Shown here one piece after another: positions 45,187 to 54,935 of a stretch of 64,000 nucleotides of DNA; positions within the stretch are counted from its first letter, which is position 1; the number at the start of each line of letters is the position of its first letter. Both the position numbers and the translations under genes were made by a program. This stretch comes from Acidovorax sp. HDW3 (lineage in GTDB: Bacteria; Pseudomonadota; Gammaproteobacteria; Burkholderiales; Burkholderiaceae_C). The stretch lies in the NCBI RefSeq assembly GCF_011303755.1, contig NZ_CP049885.1, positions 1,470,001-1,534,000 of the forward strand, in the 5' to 3' direction. Below the pieces are notes generated by a model. That model was given only the letters and a program-made list of their open reading frames with translations, was not told where the DNA came from and did no database searches.

Positions 45187-45263
45187 TGGTCGGCGTGGCG
45201 GGATTCGAACTCGCGACCCCTTGCACCCCATGCAAGTGCGCTACCAGGCTGCGCTACACGCCG
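45187..45263 (-). tRNA. tRNA-Pro (anticodon GGG)
   Basis: The minus strand folds into a cloverleaf of 77 bases including an encoded CCA. The acceptor stem begins CGGCGTG and pairs with CACGCCG; the D arm is AGCGCAGCCTGGTAGCGC. The anticodon stem CTTGC/GCAAG encloses loop ATGGGGT, giving anticodon GGG that reads CCC. The T arm contains GTTCGAATC. A strong hairpin lies directly downstream. Confidence 0.97.
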
Positions 45264-45295
45264 ACAAGACTTAGATTATATACACAATTTTTAGC

Positions 45296-45685
45296 TCAAA
45301 AAGAAAGAAGGGCACGAAGTTCCAATAATTCCTGGCGCAGGGCCAGTGGCCTGGTGGGGGGCGCATTTGGCAAGGCGTTCGACGGGGGCGAAGCGTTGGG
45401 TTCTGCGCCCTCGTCTGGCGTACCGTCCAGGGCCCACTCCTGCAGGCGGTTGCGTGCGCCGCTGATGGTGAAGCCCTGGTCGTAGAGCAGATCGCGGATG
45501 CGCCGGATCATGAGCACTTCGTGGTGCTGGTAGTAGCGCCGGTTGCCCCGGCGCTTCATGGGGCGCAACTGGGTAAATTCCTGCTCCCAGTAGCGCAGCA
45601 CGTGGGGCTTGACGCCGCACAACTGCGCCACTTCGCCGATGGTGAAGTAGCGTTTGGCAGGAATCGGTGCGAGCAAGGGGCCCAT
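45296..45685 (-). CDS. MerR-family transcriptional regulator
   Basis: From ATG 45685 the protein has 129 residues. The MerR helix-turn-helix is at the start (YFTIGEVAQLCGVKPHVLRYWE) followed by the wing FTQLRPMKRRGNRRYY. The C-terminal part is short and Pro/Ala/Asn-rich with no metal-binding cysteines, so metal sensing is unlikely. It is the last gene of the thrS-to-ihfA series, 37 bases after ihfA, a position conserved for a MerR-like gene in many proteobacteria. Target unknown. Confidence 0.9.
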   Translation of the reverse strand: MGPLLAPIPAKRYFTIGEVAQLCGVKPHVLRYWEQEFTQLRPMKRRGNRRYYQHHEVLMIRRIRDLLYDQGFTISGARNRLQEWALDGTPDEGAEPNASPPSNALPNAPPTRPLALRQELLELRALLSF

Positions 45686-45722
45686 GATGGTGTCGCCGGC
45701 AGCAGTGATTGAACCCGGCAGC

Positions 45723-46046
45723 TTAGCCGATGCCAGCTGCGTCCTGAATCTGCTCTTTGAGCTTGCTGCTGGCGTGGAAGGTGACCACGCGCCGCGCCTC
45801 GATGGGGATGGACTCCCCGGTGCGCGGGTTGCGCCCGGGGCGCGGGGCCTTGGTGCGGATTTGGAAGTTGCCAAAGCCCGAGAGCTTGACGTCCTGCCCC
45901 TGCACCAGGCGCTGCACCAGCAGATCAAAAAATGCATCGACCATGTCTTTGGATTCGCGCTTGTTCAGGCCGATCTGGTCAAACAGCAGATCTGCCAGCT
46001 GCGCCTTGGTCAAGGCGTTGCTTTCCAGGCTATCGACAAATTCCAT
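45723..46046 (-). CDS. ihfA: Integration host factor alpha subunit
   Basis: The 107-residue DNA-bending protein has the HU/IHF fold: [19 protein letters not shown] at the start and the DNA-inserting arm [20 protein letters not shown]. The residue after RNP and the position behind pheT identify the alpha subunit. Start at ATG 46046; a GTG one codon upstream is possible. IHF bends DNA at recombination and promoter sites. Confidence 0.95.
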   Translation of the reverse strand: MEFVDSLESNALTKAQLADLLFDQIGLNKRESKDMVDAFFDLLVQRLVQGQDVKLSGFGNFQIRTKAPRPGRNPRTGESIPIEARRVVTFHASSKLKEQIQDAAGIG

Positions 46047-46101
46047 CACGAACGGGCTCCTTCGGTCATGCCGTGCTTCATGCAATGTTGCAAGGTCACC
46101 A

Positions 46102-48555
46102 TCAGCCGCGCAGCTTGGCGCCGGTGCGCTCGGCCAGTTGCGCGAGCACGGCTTGCACTGCGGCGTCGATGTCCACATCGCTCAATTGCGCGTCGTCCTG
46201 CGCCAGCGTCAGGCGCAGAGCCAGGCTTTTCTCGCCCGGCTGCAGTGCGCCGGCAGCGGGCTGTTCACCAGCGCGCAGCGGCTTGGGGCGATAGACATCA
46301 AACAGCACGGCGCTGCGCACGGTGGGCGAGGCGGCGGCAATGGCGGCCTGCACTTGGGCGTGGGTGACGCCCTCGGCCACGACCACGGCAATGTCGCGCT
46401 GCACCGCCTGGTGCTTGGCCACGGCGCGCGCCTGGGGCACGGCGCGGGCCAGCACGGCGTCGAGTTCGAGCTCGAACAGCACCGGCGCCTGCGGCAAGTC
46501 CCAGCCCTGGCGCCAGCGCGGGTGCAGCTCGCCGACAAAGCCGATCGCCTGGCCGCCGACGAGCACGCGGGCGCAACGCCCAGGGTGCATGGCCGGGTGC
46601 GCAGCGGGCTCGAACTGCGCTGGCAGGGGGGCAAGCAGTGCTTCCACATCGCCCTTGGCGTCGTAGAAATCAACGGCCTGCTCCTTGCTGCCCCACTGCA
46701 GCGGCGCGGCGCTGCCGTAGGCCAGACCGGCGACGCGCATGGGCTGGTGAAAGCCCTGCACGGTGGTGTCGGAATCTGGCACGCCCTCGTCGCGCAGGAA
46801 CACGCGGCCCAACTCGAACACGCGCACGCGCTCGGCGCGGCGGTCGAGGTTGAACTTCAAAACCTGTAGCAAGGAACCCAGCAGGGACGAGCGCATCACG
46901 CTCATCTGGCTGGCAATGGGGTTGAGCAGCTTGATGGGCGCGGCATTGCCCGCCAGCTCATGCTCCCAGCGTTCTTCGACGAAGCTGAAGTTGATGGTTT
47001 CCTGGTAGCCCAGGCCGGCGAGCAGGTGGCGCACGGCAAAGGGGCTGCGCGTGGCCTCGGACGGCAGCTTGGGCGTCGTGGGTGCCAGCGGCGGCGTGGT
47101 CGGCAGGTTTTCGTAGCCGACGATGCGCGCCACTTCTTCAATCAGGTCTTCTTCGAGCGTGAGGTCAAAGCGGAACGACGGCGGCGTGACGGTGACTGTG
47201 CCTTCGCCCCCATCGCCCTTTTCTTGCACCGCCAGGCCCAGGCCGCGCAGCGCGTTGGCGCATTGCGCCTGCGTCAGCGGCATACCGATGACCTTGGCCG
47301 CACGCGCCACGCGCAGCGTGACGGGCTGGGGCTTTGGGGTGTTGGGGCGCTGGTCGGTAATGGGGCCGCACTGGGTTTGCGCCGTGCCGCAGATTTGCAG
47401 CACCAGGGCGGTGATGCGCTCGATGTGCTCGACGGTGTATTCGGGATCGACGCCGCGCTCGAAGCGGTGGCCAGCGTCGGTGGAGAAGTTAAAGCGCCGC
47501 GAGCGCCCGGCAATCGCCTTGGGCCACCAGAAGGCGGCTTCGATGTAGATGTTCTGCGTACCGTCCGACACGGCGGTGGCGTCGCCGCCCATGATGCCGG
47601 CGAGCGACTCGATGGCCTGGCTGTCGGCAATCACGCCTACCTTCTCGTCCACGGTGACGGTGTTGCCGTTGAGCAGCTTGAGGGTTTCGCCCGCCTGGCC
47701 CCAGCGCACCTGCAGGCCGCCGTGGATTTTGTCGAGGTCAAAAATATGGCTGGGGCGGCCGAGCTCGAACATGACGTAGTTGGAGATATCGACCAGCGGC
47801 GAGACGCTGCGCTGGCCGCAGCGCGCCAGGCGCTCGACCATCCACGCCGGGGTTTGCGCCTGGGTGTTGATGCTGCGCACGATGCGCCCGGAAAAGCGCC
47901 CGCACAGGTCGGTGGCGGCAATGTCTACCGGCAAGGTGTCGGGCGTGCCGATGCTGGCCTGCGCAAAGTCCAGCGCCTTGAGCGGTGCGCCGGTCAGGGC
48001 CGATACCTCGCGCGCAATGCCATAGACGCTCAGGCAGTGCGCCAGGTTGGGCGTGAGTTTGAGCGTGAACAGCGTGTCGTCGAGCTGCAGGTACTGGCGC
48101 ACGTCCTGGCCCAGCGGCGCATCCAGGGGCAGCTCCAGCAGGCCGCCGTGGTCGTCGGCAATGCCGAGCTCGCGGGCCGAGCACAACATGCCGTAGCTCT
48201 CCACGCCGCGCAGCTTGCCGACCTTGATGAGGAAGGGCTTGCCGTCTTCGCCCGGTGGCAGCTCGGCCCCCACCTGGGCGCAGGGCACGCGAATGCCCAC
48301 GCGCGCATTGGGTGCGCCGCAGACGATGGTCAGCAGCGCGGGGCCGCCCACATCGACCTGGCACACGCGCAGGCGGTCGGCGTTGGGGTGCTGCGCGGCT
48401 TCCTTGATTTCACCGACGACGATGTTGGTGAACGGCGGGGCAACGGGGACGAGTTCTTCGACCTCCAGCCCGGCCATGGTCAGGGTGTCGGCCAGCGCTT
48501 GCGTGGACAGCGGCGGGTTGCAAAATTCGCGCAACCAGGATTCAGGAAATTGCAT
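46102..48555 (-). CDS. pheT: Phenylalanine-tRNA ligase beta subunit
   Basis: The 817-residue subunit starts [14 protein letters not shown]. An N-terminal tRNA-binding EMAP-like domain (residues about 40-155), B3/B4 editing domain, B5 domain, a catalytic-like domain and a C-terminal FDX-ACB anticodon-binding domain (VFDVYRPK region reads VLFDVYRPK) are in the normal order. It pairs with PheS encoded upstream. A 147-base gap holding a repeat copy separates it from pheS. Confidence 0.97.
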   Translation of the reverse strand: MQFPESWLREFCNPPLSTQALADTLTMAGLEVEELVPVAPPFTNIVVGEIKEAAQHPNADRLRVCQVDVGGPALLTIVCGAPNARVGIRVPCAQVGAELPPGEDGKPFLIKVGKLRGVESYGMLCSARELGIADDHGGLLELPLDAPLGQDVRQYLQLDDTLFTLKLTPNLAHCLSVYGIAREVSALTGAPLKALDFAQASIGTPDTLPVDIAATDLCGRFSGRIVRSINTQAQTPAWMVERLARCGQRSVSPLVDISNYVMFELGRPSHIFDLDKIHGGLQVRWGQAGETLKLLNGNTVTVDEKVGVIADSQAIESLAGIMGGDATAVSDGTQNIYIEAAFWWPKAIAGRSRRFNFSTDAGHRFERGVDPEYTVEHIERITALVLQICGTAQTQCGPITDQRPNTPKPQPVTLRVARAAKVIGMPLTQAQCANALRGLGLAVQEKGDGGEGTVTVTPPSFRFDLTLEEDLIEEVARIVGYENLPTTPPLAPTTPKLPSEATRSPFAVRHLLAGLGYQETINFSFVEERWEHELAGNAAPIKLLNPIASQMSVMRSSLLGSLLQVLKFNLDRRAERVRVFELGRVFLRDEGVPDSDTTVQGFHQPMRVAGLAYGSAAPLQWGSKEQAVDFYDAKGDVEALLAPLPAQFEPAAHPAMHPGRCARVLVGGQAIGFVGELHPRWRQGWDLPQAPVLFELELDAVLARAVPQARAVAKHQAVQRDIAVVVAEGVTHAQVQAAIAAASPTVRSAVLFDVYRPKPLRAGEQPAAGALQPGEKSLALRLTLAQDDAQLSDVDIDAAVQAVLAQLAERTGAKLRG

Positions 48556-48636
48556 GGTCAGACTCTATGACGTGCTCTTAAAAAATGAGCTGTTTGCGCG
48601 CTCTGCGCCTTGTTTTCAGCATAAAAACTATCTGAA

Positions 48637-48675
48637 ACCCTTACAGGACAAGCGCGAGCAGCTCTCTTTTTTGAT
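48637..48675 (-). repeat. Dispersed repeat between pheS and pheT
   Basis: Minus-strand AAAAAAGAGAGCTGCTCGCG, CTTGTCC, TGTAAGGG aligns with the first arm; the second arm is degraded. Confidence 0.6.
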
Positions 48676-48702
48676 GATTCTTCGGGGGCCTCACCGCCCC
48701 CA

Positions 48703-49755
48703 TTAACGGAACTGCGACAGAAAGCGGATATCGCCATCAAAGAACAGGCGCAGGTCGTTGACGCCGTAGCGCAGCATGGTCAGGCGATCGGGCCCCATGC
48801 CAAAGGCAAAGCCGATGTAGCGCTCGGGGTCCAGCCCCATGTTGCGCACCACGTTGGGGTGCACCTGGCCGCTGCCGGCCACCTCCAGCCACTTGCCGGC
48901 CAGCGGGCCGCTTTGGAACTGGATGTCGATCTCGGCGCTGGGCTCGGTGAAGGGGAAGAAGCTGGGGCGGTAGCGCAGCACCAGGTCGTCGCTCTCGAAG
49001 AAGGTGCGGCAAAAGGCGGTGAAGATGACCTTCAAATCCTTGAAGCTGACGTTCTCGCCAATCCACAGCCCCTCGCACTGGTGGAACATGGGCGAGTGCG
49101 TGGCGTCCGAATCCACGCGGTAGGTGCGGCCCGGGGCGATGACACGAATCTCGGGCATGGTCTGCCCCGCGTCGAGCAGGGCGCGGTATTTCTTGACGTG
49201 CTGCACCGCGTGGCGAATCTGCATCGGGCTGGTGTGCGTGCGCAGCAGGTTGGGCGCCTCGGGGCTGCCGCCTTCGACGTAAAAGGTGTCGTGCATGGAG
49301 CGCGCCGGGTGATCCTCGGGCGTGTTCAGCGCGGTGAAGTTGAACCAGTCCGATTCAATCTCCGGCCCCTGGGCCACGTCAAAACCCATGGAGCCAAAAA
49401 TGCCCTCGATGCGCTCGAGCGTGCGCGAGACGGGGTGCAGCCCGCCCTGCCCACGCGTGCGCCCAGGCAGGGTGACATCGAGCGCCTCGGCCTGCAATTG
49501 GGCCTGCAGCTCGGCTTCGGCCAGCTGCTCGCGCCGGGCGGTGAGCGCGGCCTCGATGGCCTGCTTGGCGACGTTGATGGCCGCGCCGCGTGTTTTTTTC
49601 TCTTCGACAGAGAGCTGGGCCATGCCCTTCATCAGCTCGGTCACGCGGCCGGCCTTGCCCAAAAACTGGGCCTTGGCGTTTTCCAGCTCGACAGGGGTGG
49701 CGGCCTGCGCAAACAGCTCGCGGGCGCTGGCGGCCAGGGTATCCAACTCGTTCAT
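48703..49755 (-). CDS. pheS: Phenylalanine-tRNA ligase alpha subunit
   Basis: From ATG 49755 ([15 protein letters not shown]) it has 350 residues. An N-terminal coiled-coil tRNA-binding arm is followed by the class II catalytic core, with motif 2 near [19 protein letters not shown] and motif 3 [14 protein letters not shown]. The start is preferred over an ATG 18 bases upstream because the latter lies in the T-run of a terminator hairpin and has no ribosome site. Confidence 0.96.
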   Translation of the reverse strand: MNELDTLAASARELFAQAATPVELENAKAQFLGKAGRVTELMKGMAQLSVEEKKTRGAAINVAKQAIEAALTARREQLAEAELQAQLQAEALDVTLPGRTRGQGGLHPVSRTLERIEGIFGSMGFDVAQGPEIESDWFNFTALNTPEDHPARSMHDTFYVEGGSPEAPNLLRTHTSPMQIRHAVQHVKKYRALLDAGQTMPEIRVIAPGRTYRVDSDATHSPMFHQCEGLWIGENVSFKDLKVIFTAFCRTFFESDDLVLRYRPSFFPFTEPSAEIDIQFQSGPLAGKWLEVAGSGQVHPNVVRNMGLDPERYIGFAFGMGPDRLTMLRYGVNDLRLFFDGDIRFLSQFR

Positions 49756-49774
49756 GGTGTTCTCGGGGTGCATG

Positions 49775-49814
49775 AAAAAAACAAGGGCCAGTGCCTTTTC
49801 AAGCCCTGGCCCTT
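49775..49814 (-). terminator. Intercistronic terminator between rplT and pheS
   Basis: On the minus strand AAGGGCCAG / CTGGCCCTT is followed by seven Ts, 20 bases before the pheS start. It would end or attenuate the rplT transcript. No Phe-rich leader peptide was found before it. Confidence 0.85.
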
Positions 49815-49817
49815 ATT

Positions 49818-49861
49818 GGTAGTGCGCGAGCAGCTATTAAATTAATAGCTGCTGATCGTGA
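49818..49861. repeat. Dispersed repeat between rplT and pheS, palindromic form
   Basis: GCAGCTATTAAATTAATAGCTGC is a near-perfect 23-base palindrome made of two facing first arms (GAGCAGCTATTA / TAATAGCTGC), suggesting two copies abut head-to-head. Confidence 0.8.
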
Positions 49862-49862
49862 C

Positions 49863-50225
49863 TTAAGCGGCAGCCAGCTTGGCCTTGACTTGTTCCACGA
49901 TGCTGCCAAAGGCAGCCTTGTCGTGCACGGCGAGGTCGGCCAGCATCTTGCGGTCGATCTCGATGGCAGCCTTCTTCAGGCCGTTGGCGAACTGGCTGTA
50001 GGTCATGCCCAGTTCACGCACACCGGCGTTGATACGGGCAATCCACAGACGGCGGAACACGCGCTTCTTGGCACGGCGGTCACGGTAGGCGTACTGGCCT
50101 GCCTTCATCACCGCCTGTTTGGCGATGCGATAGACGTTGCCACGGCGGCCACGGAAACCCTTGGCCAGGGCAAGAACTTTTTTGTGACGGGCGCGTGCCG
50201 TTACACCACGTTTGACGCGAGGCAT
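49863..50225 (-). CDS. rplT: 50S ribosomal protein L20
   Basis: The 120-residue basic protein has the L20 N-terminus [19 protein letters not shown] and [13 protein letters not shown], followed by the globular [15 protein letters not shown]. It binds 23S rRNA early in assembly. It is downstream of infC and rpmI in the conserved order. In E. coli L20 represses this operon; no equivalent site was identified here. Confidence 0.98.
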   Translation of the reverse strand: MPRVKRGVTARARHKKVLALAKGFRGRRGNVYRIAKQAVMKAGQYAYRDRRAKKRVFRRLWIARINAGVRELGMTYSQFANGLKKAAIEIDRKMLADLAVHDKAAFGSIVEQVKAKLAAA

Positions 50226-50249
50226 GTGTTTTCTCCTTGTTCGTCTTGA

Positions 50250-50453
50250 TTACAGGCCCATGCCGGGCAGCATCTGTGCGATCGAGCCCATATTGGTCTC
50301 GTGCACGTTCACTGCACCACGCAGATGGCGCTTGTTCTTGGTGGTCTTCTTGGTCAAGATGTGACGCTTGAAGGCTTGACCGCGCTTGACGGTTCCACCC
50401 GGACGAACGCGAAAACGCTTCTTCGCGCTGCTCTTGGTTTTCATTTTGGGCAT
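50250..50453 (-). CDS. rpmI: 50S ribosomal protein L35
   Basis: The 67-residue basic protein [18 protein letters not shown] is a standard L35. The ATG at 50453 is preceded by GGAGCAGTG. It lies between infC and rplT. Confidence 0.98.
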   Translation of the reverse strand: MPKMKTKSSAKKRFRVRPGGTVKRGQAFKRHILTKKTTKNKRHLRGAVNVHETNMGSIAQMLPGMGL

Positions 50454-50609
50454 GTCACTGCTCCTATTTATGTTGTGCTCGTGAGGCGTTGGCAGCCACT
50501 GCTGCCCCCTTGTTGGCCCCGAGCCACTTTTACAGCCAGGCCCCGAGGGGCCCAACCGACTTTCCAGCGCCACCCCAAGGGCCGCGCCAGTCCATTCTTT
50601 GGATGACCA

Positions 50610-51209
50610 TCAAGCCGCTGCTGCCGGCGCTGCGGCTGCAGCACCTTCGGCCTTGCCCGCCGGCTTCTTGCGCGCCGGTGCGATCATCATGATCATCTGG
50701 CGGCCTTCGAGCTTGGGGAACTGCTCGACCTGGATGCTGTCAGCCAGATCGTCACGCAGGCGGTTGAGCAGGGCCAGGCCCAGCTCCTGGTGCGTGATCT
50801 CGCGGCCCCGAAAGCGCAGCGTGATCTTGCACTTGTCGCCATCGGCCAAAAAGCGGCGGATGTTGCGCAGCTTGATGTTGTAGTCGCCATCGTCGGTACC
50901 GGGGCGGAATTTGACTTCCTTGATGTCGATGACCGTCTGCTTGGCCTTGGCCTCGGCGGCTTTTTTCTGCTCCTGGTACTTGAACTTGCCGTAGTCCATC
51001 AGGCGGCAGACAGGCGGGCTGGCCGTGGCGGCGATTTCCACCAGGTCCACGTCCAACTCCCCTGCCATGCGCAGGGCCTCTTGCAGGCTGACGATGCCGA
51101 TGGGCTCGTTCTCAGGGCCCGACAGGCGCACTTCAGGCGCCATGATTTCCCGGTTCAGGCGGTGCTTGCGCTCCTCGCGCTGGCGACGGTCACGAAATTC
51201 AGTAGCGAT
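50610..51209 (-). CDS. infC: Translation initiation factor IF-3, probable ATC start
   Basis: The 199-residue factor binds the 30S subunit and checks start codon choice. Family segments are [37 protein letters not shown] and [18 protein letters not shown]. The mature N-terminus IATEFRDRR begins at ATC (51209), with AAGGTG six bases upstream; upstream in-frame TTG or GTG codons have worse spacing. A rare AUU/AUC start in infC is the known basis of IF-3 autoregulation in other proteobacteria. The C-terminus has an Ala-rich tail. Confidence 0.92.
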   Translation of the reverse strand: MATEFRDRRQREERKHRLNREIMAPEVRLSGPENEPIGIVSLQEALRMAGELDVDLVEIAATASPPVCRLMDYGKFKYQEQKKAAEAKAKQTVIDIKEVKFRPGTDDGDYNIKLRNIRRFLADGDKCKITLRFRGREITHQELGLALLNRLRDDLADSIQVEQFPKLEGRQMIMMIAPARKKPAGKAEGAAAAAPAAAA

Positions 51210-51215
51210 GGTTTT

Positions 51216-51221
51216 CACCTT
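51216..51221 (-). promoter_or_regulatory. Ribosome binding site that decides the infC start
   Basis: AAGGTG on the minus strand lies six bases before ATC 51209. The spacing supports a non-AUG start rather than the TTG at 51224. Confidence 0.65.
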
Positions 51222-51229
51222 CAATCAAA

Positions 51230-51290
51230 AATGCTACGAAAAGCGTAGCAGCTCACGCACTACCCGTGCGCTCTTAGGCCAGTTTTAACG
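51230..51290 (+). repeat. Dispersed repeat between thrS and infC
   Basis: ATGCTACGAAAAGCGTAGC, AGCTCACGCAC, spacer, GTGCGCTCTTAGGCCAGTTTT aligns with the family. GCTACG/CGTAGC adds a small hairpin. Confidence 0.7.
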
Positions 51291-51297
51291 TCAAAAA

Positions 51298-53217
51298 TCA
51301 GGCTTTGGAGGCGATGTCCTGTGCGATCAATTCGACAAAGGCGTCGAGGGACATCACACCCAGGTCTTTGTTGCCCCGGGCGCGCACTGCGACGGCTCCG
51401 GCGGCCTTTTCCTTGTCGCCCGCGACGAGGATGTAGGGCAGCTTTTGCAGCGCGTGCTCGCGTATTTTATACGTGATCTTTTCGTTGCGCAGATCGGTCA
51501 CCACCCTAAGGGCTTGATGCGGCAGTGCTTTTTGCAGCTTTGCAGCAATTTCGCGACAGTAATCGCCTTGCGCGTCGGTGATGTTGAGCACCGCCACCTG
51601 CACCGGCGCCAGCCACACCGGCAGCGCGCCCGCGTGCTGCTCGATCAAAATGCCCAGGAAGCGTTCGAGCGAGCCGACGATGGCGCGGTGCAGCATCACC
51701 GGGCGGTGGCGGTTGCCGTCCTCGCCCACGTATTCGGCGTCCAGGCGCTCGGGCATGGAGAAGTCCACCTGGATGGTGCCGCACTGCCAGTGGCGGCCAA
51801 TGGCGTCCTTCAGGGTGTATTCAATCTTGGGGCCGTAGAACGCGCCTTCGCCGGGCGAGAGCTCAAACGCGCAGCCCGAAGCCTCCAGGCTGTGGATCAG
51901 CGCCGCCTCGGCCTTGTCCCAGCTCTCGTCCGAGCCAATGCGCGCCTCGGGGCGGGTGGCCACTTTGTAGATGATGTCGCTATAGCCAAAGTCGGCGTAC
52001 ACCTTTTGCAAGAGCTGGGTAAAGGCCAGCACCTCGGGCTGAATCTGGTCTTCGGTGCAGAAGATGTGGCCGTCGTCCTGCGTGAAACCGCGCACGCGCA
52101 TGATGCCGTGCAGGCCGCCCGTGGGTTCGTTGCGGTGGCACTGACCAAACTCGCCGTAGCGCAGCGGCAGGTCGCGGTAGCTCTTGATGCCCTGCTTGAA
52201 GATCAGCAGGTGGCCGGGGCAGTTCATGGGCTTCAAAGCATAGTCGCGCTTTTCGCTCTCGGTGATGAACATGTTCTCGCGGTACTTGTCCCAGTGGCCG
52301 GTCTTCTCCCACAGGGTCTTGTCCAGAATCTGCGGGCCCTTGACCTCCTGGTAGCCGTTGTCCTGGTAGACGCGGCGCATGTACTGCTCGACCTGCTGCC
52401 ACAGCGTCCAGCCCTTGGGGTGCCAGAACACGGTGCCGGGCGAATGCTCGTCGATGTGGAACAAATCCAGTTCCCGCCCCAGTTTGCGGTGGTCGCGCTT
52501 TTCCGCCTCTTCGAGCATGTGCAGGTAGTTCTGCAGCTCGTCCTTGCTCGCCCAGGCCGTGCCGTAGACGCGCTGCAGCATCTCGTTGCGGTGGTCGCCA
52601 CGCCAGTAGGCACCGGCCACCTTCATCAGCTTGAAGAATTTGAGCTTGCCGGTGCTGGGCACGTGCGGGCCACGGCACAGGTCTTCAAACGCGCCTTCGC
52701 GGTACAGGCTCACGTCCTCGTTGCTGGGGATGCTGGCGATGATCTCGGCCTTGTAGTGCTCGCCCAGGCCCTTGAAGTACTGCACGGCCTCATCGCGCGG
52801 CAGCACGCGGCGCACCACGGGCTCGTCCTTGGCGGCCAGTTCCGTCATGCGCTTTTCGATGGCCACCAAATCCTCGGGCGTGAACGGGCGCTTGTAGGCG
52901 AAGTCGTAATAAAAGCCGTTTTCAATCACCGGGCCGATGGTGACCTGCGCGTCCGGGAACAGCTCTTTGACGGCGTAAGCCAGCAAGTGGGCGGTGGAGT
53001 GGCGAATCACCTCCAGGCCGTCGGCATCCTTGGCAGTGACGATGGCCAGCGGGCTGTCTTGCGTGATTTGGTAGCTGGTATCAACGATTTTGTCGCCAAT
53101 CTTGCCGGCCAGGGCCGCCTTGGCCAAGCCAGAGCCGATGGAGGCGGCCACCTCGGCCACCGTCACCGGGCCGGGAAATGCGCGTTGCGAGCCGTCGGGG
53201 AGCGTGATGTGAAGCAT
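51298..53217 (-). CDS. thrS: Threonine-tRNA ligase
   Basis: From ATG 53217 ([14 protein letters not shown]) it has 639 residues: TGS domain, editing domain ([17 protein letters not shown]), class II core with zinc ligands in NCPGHLLIF and the [11 protein letters not shown] region, and a C-terminal anticodon-binding domain. It charges tRNA-Thr and edits Ser-tRNA-Thr. AAGGA lies upstream of the start. The 170-base leader encodes a Thr-rich peptide and an attenuator-like set of hairpins, so expression probably responds to charged tRNA-Thr. Confidence 0.97.
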   Translation of the reverse strand: MLHITLPDGSQRAFPGPVTVAEVAASIGSGLAKAALAGKIGDKIVDTSYQITQDSPLAIVTAKDADGLEVIRHSTAHLLAYAVKELFPDAQVTIGPVIENGFYYDFAYKRPFTPEDLVAIEKRMTELAAKDEPVVRRVLPRDEAVQYFKGLGEHYKAEIIASIPSNEDVSLYREGAFEDLCRGPHVPSTGKLKFFKLMKVAGAYWRGDHRNEMLQRVYGTAWASKDELQNYLHMLEEAEKRDHRKLGRELDLFHIDEHSPGTVFWHPKGWTLWQQVEQYMRRVYQDNGYQEVKGPQILDKTLWEKTGHWDKYRENMFITESEKRDYALKPMNCPGHLLIFKQGIKSYRDLPLRYGEFGQCHRNEPTGGLHGIMRVRGFTQDDGHIFCTEDQIQPEVLAFTQLLQKVYADFGYSDIIYKVATRPEARIGSDESWDKAEAALIHSLEASGCAFELSPGEGAFYGPKIEYTLKDAIGRHWQCGTIQVDFSMPERLDAEYVGEDGNRHRPVMLHRAIVGSLERFLGILIEQHAGALPVWLAPVQVAVLNITDAQGDYCREIAAKLQKALPHQALRVVTDLRNEKITYKIREHALQKLPYILVAGDKEKAAGAVAVRARGNKDLGVMSLDAFVELIAQDIASKA

Positions 53218-53276
53218 GGAAACAAATCCTTGGGGGTCTGAGGGTGGGGTCTGCCGCGCTTCAGATGCCTTAAAGC

Positions 53277-53383
53277 AAAAAGCGCGGAACACAGTCCGCG
53301 CTTGATGTGGGGGAGAAAAGCTCTCGTGCAGGCGCGAACGGCCAGCCTTAACGGCTGGTGGAGGTCTCCGTCGTAGTTCGCGG
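53277..53383 (-). promoter_or_regulatory. Predicted transcription attenuator of thrS
   Basis: On the transcript four segments alternate. Segment 1 is CGCGAAC in codons 3-5 of the leader peptide (53376-53382). Segment 2 is GTTCGCGC (53332-53339), 3 is AAGCGCGGA(C) (53294-53303), and 4 is TCCGCGCTT plus a T-run (53277-53288). Pairs 1:2 (7 bp), 2:3 (8 bp with one GU) and 3:4 (9 bp) are mutually exclusive. A ribosome stalled at Thr codons 5-7 would cover segment 1 and allow 2:3, preventing the 3:4 terminator. Confidence 0.75.
53280..53303 (-). terminator. Attenuator terminator hairpin in the thrS leader
   Basis: AAGCGCGGA, six-base loop CTGTGT, TCCGCGCTT, then more Ts. It ends about 60 bases before the thrS ATG, so it must be read through for expression. 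Confidence 0.85.
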
Positions 53384-53389
53384 TGTCAT
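53348..53389 (-). CDS. thrS leader peptide, threonine-rich
   Basis: This 13-codon frame encodes [13 protein letters not shown] and stop, with six threonines (codons 2, 5, 6, 7, 9, 11) using ACA, ACT, ACG and ACC. GAGAAAGG lies about 11 bases upstream. The stop codon sits in the loop of a small CCAGCC/GGCTGG hairpin, and segment 2 of the attenuator begins 9 bases further on, where a terminating ribosome would cover it. It is too short for routine gene calling. Confidence 0.78.
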   Translation of the reverse strand: MTPRTTTETSTSR

Positions 53390-53451
53390 AACCAGCATTG
53401 CCTTTCTCGCCCTTGTGTATTGAAAGGGTGCATTTTAACCTGCACCAACGC

Positions 53452-53480
53452 AAAAGGCCCGAAGCCAAAGCTCCGGGCCT
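53452..53480 (-). terminator. Rho-independent terminator of aceA
   Basis: AAGGCCCG / CGGGCCTT forms the stem, followed by Ts on the minus strand, 18 bases past the aceA stop. Confidence 0.88.
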
Positions 53481-53497
53481 TCCCCGCACCACGAAGA

Positions 53498-54826
53498 TCA
53501 GTGGAACTGCTCTTCTTCGGTGGAGCCGGTCAGGGCCTTCACGCTGGAAGAACCGCCTTGGATCACGGTGGTCACGTCGTCGAAGTAGCCTGCGCCCACT
53601 TCTTGCTGGTGCGACACGAAGGTGTAGCCCTTCTCACGTGCGGCAAACTCAGGCTCTTGCACCTGGTTGACGTAGTGCTTCATGCCTTCGCCACGGGCGT
53701 AAGCGTGGGCGAATTGGAAGGTGTTGTACCAGTTGACGTGGATACCAGCCAGGGTGATGAACTGGTACTTGTAGCCCAGAGCCGACAGGTCTTCCTGGAA
53801 GGAAGCGATCTGGCTGTCGTTGAGGTTCTTCTTCCAGTTGAACGACGGCGAGCAGTTGTACGACAGCAGCTTGCCAGGGCAGGCAGCGTGCACGGCTTGT
53901 GCAAATTCGCGGGCAAAGCCGATGTCCGGCACGCCGGTTTCGCACCACACCAGGTCGGCGTAGGGGGCGTAGGCCACGCCACGGCTGATGGCTTGCTCCA
54001 GGCCGTTCTTGACGCGGTAGAAGCCTTCTTGCGTGCGCTCGCCAGTCACGAACGGACGATCGTTCTCGTCGCAGTCAGAGGTCAGCAAGTTGGCGGCCTC
54101 GGCATCGGTACGGGCCAGCACGATGGTGGGCACGCCCATCACGTCGGCAGCGAAACGGGCAGCGATCAGCTTCTCAACCGCTTCGCGGGTAGGAACCAAC
54201 ACCTTGCCGCCCATGTGGCCGCACTTCTTCACGGCGGCCAGCTGGTCTTCAAAGTGCACGCCGGCAGCGCCGGAGGCGATCATGTTCTTCATCAGCTCGA
54301 AGGCGTTGAGCACGCCGCCGAAACCGGCTTCCGCGTCCGCCACGATGGGCAGGAAGTAGTCCACGAAACCTTCGTCGCCGGGGTTGATGCCACGGCCCCA
54401 CTGGATTTCGTCAGCGCGCTTGAAGGTGTTGTTGATGCGGCGCACCATGGTGGGCACCGAGTCGTACGCGTACAGCGACTGGTCGGGGTACATGGTTTCG
54501 GACGTGTTGCCGTCGGCAGCGACTTGCCAGCCCGACAGGTACACGGCTTCCAGGCCGGCCTTGGCTTGCTGCATGGCCTGGCCGGCGGTGATGGCGCCGA
54601 AGGCGTTGACGTAGCCCTTCTTGGCGCCGCCGTTGACCTTTTCCCACAGCTTTTCAGCGCCATTCTTGGCCAGGGTGTACTCGGGCTGCAGGCTGCCGCG
54701 CAGGCGCACCACGTCGGCGGCGCTGTAGCCGCGCTTGACCAGCTTCCAGCGGGGGTTGGTGGCCCAGTCTTTTTCCAGGGCGGCGATTTGCTGTTCGCGG
54801 GTCAGCGTGCGGTTCGATTCGGTCAT
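53498..54826 (-). CDS. aceA: Isocitrate lyase
   Basis: The 442-residue glyoxylate-cycle enzyme splits isocitrate into succinate and glyoxylate. The catalytic cysteine is in [11 protein letters not shown], and [10 protein letters not shown] and WQVAADGN match the family. ATG 54826 is preceded by TTGGAG; a longer in-frame start is rejected for lack of a ribosome site. It competes with the two isocitrate dehydrogenases for substrate. Two TCTT-N4-AAGA palindromes lie upstream, one identical to the idh site. No malate synthase is in the window. Confidence 0.97.
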   Translation of the reverse strand: MTESNRTLTREQQIAALEKDWATNPRWKLVKRGYSAADVVRLRGSLQPEYTLAKNGAEKLWEKVNGGAKKGYVNAFGAITAGQAMQQAKAGLEAVYLSGWQVAADGNTSETMYPDQSLYAYDSVPTMVRRINNTFKRADEIQWGRGINPGDEGFVDYFLPIVADAEAGFGGVLNAFELMKNMIASGAAGVHFEDQLAAVKKCGHMGGKVLVPTREAVEKLIAARFAADVMGVPTIVLARTDAEAANLLTSDCDENDRPFVTGERTQEGFYRVKNGLEQAISRGVAYAPYADLVWCETGVPDIGFAREFAQAVHAACPGKLLSYNCSPSFNWKKNLNDSQIASFQEDLSALGYKYQFITLAGIHVNWYNTFQFAHAYARGEGMKHYVNQVQEPEFAAREKGYTFVSHQQEVGAGYFDDVTTVIQGGSSSVKALTGSTEEEQFH

Positions 54827-54893
54827 GTAAACACTCCAAGAGGTGGGGTTGAACACTGCGGGCGAAAGCCTCGCCCTTGGGGTTAACTTTAAG

Positions 54894-54905
54894 TCTTCTA
54901 TAAGA
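54894..54905. promoter_or_regulatory. TCTT-N4-AAGA palindrome 1 upstream of aceA
   Basis: TCTTCTATAAGA, flanked by AAG and CTT to give an extended palindrome AAGTCTTCTATAAGACTT. Identical in its 12-base core to the idh upstream site. It lies 68 bases before the aceA start. Confidence 0.65.
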
Positions 54906-54923
54906 CTTCCACAAGCTCTTATG

Positions 54924-54935
54924 TCTTATACAAGA
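54924..54935. promoter_or_regulatory. TCTT-N4-AAGA palindrome 2 upstream of aceA
   Basis: TCTTATACAAGA, centred exactly 30 bases (about three helical turns) from palindrome 1, consistent with two dimers on one face of the DNA. Confidence 0.65.

Noticed and set aside
49756-49862. A Phe-rich leader peptide attenuating pheS
   Set aside because: A terminator hairpin is present, but no short frame with Phe codons precedes it.
51445-53241. A long plus-strand frame opposite thrS
   Set aside because: Low-complexity composition and complete overlap with a certain essential gene; a GC-driven shadow, like similar frames opposite pheT, idh and aceA.
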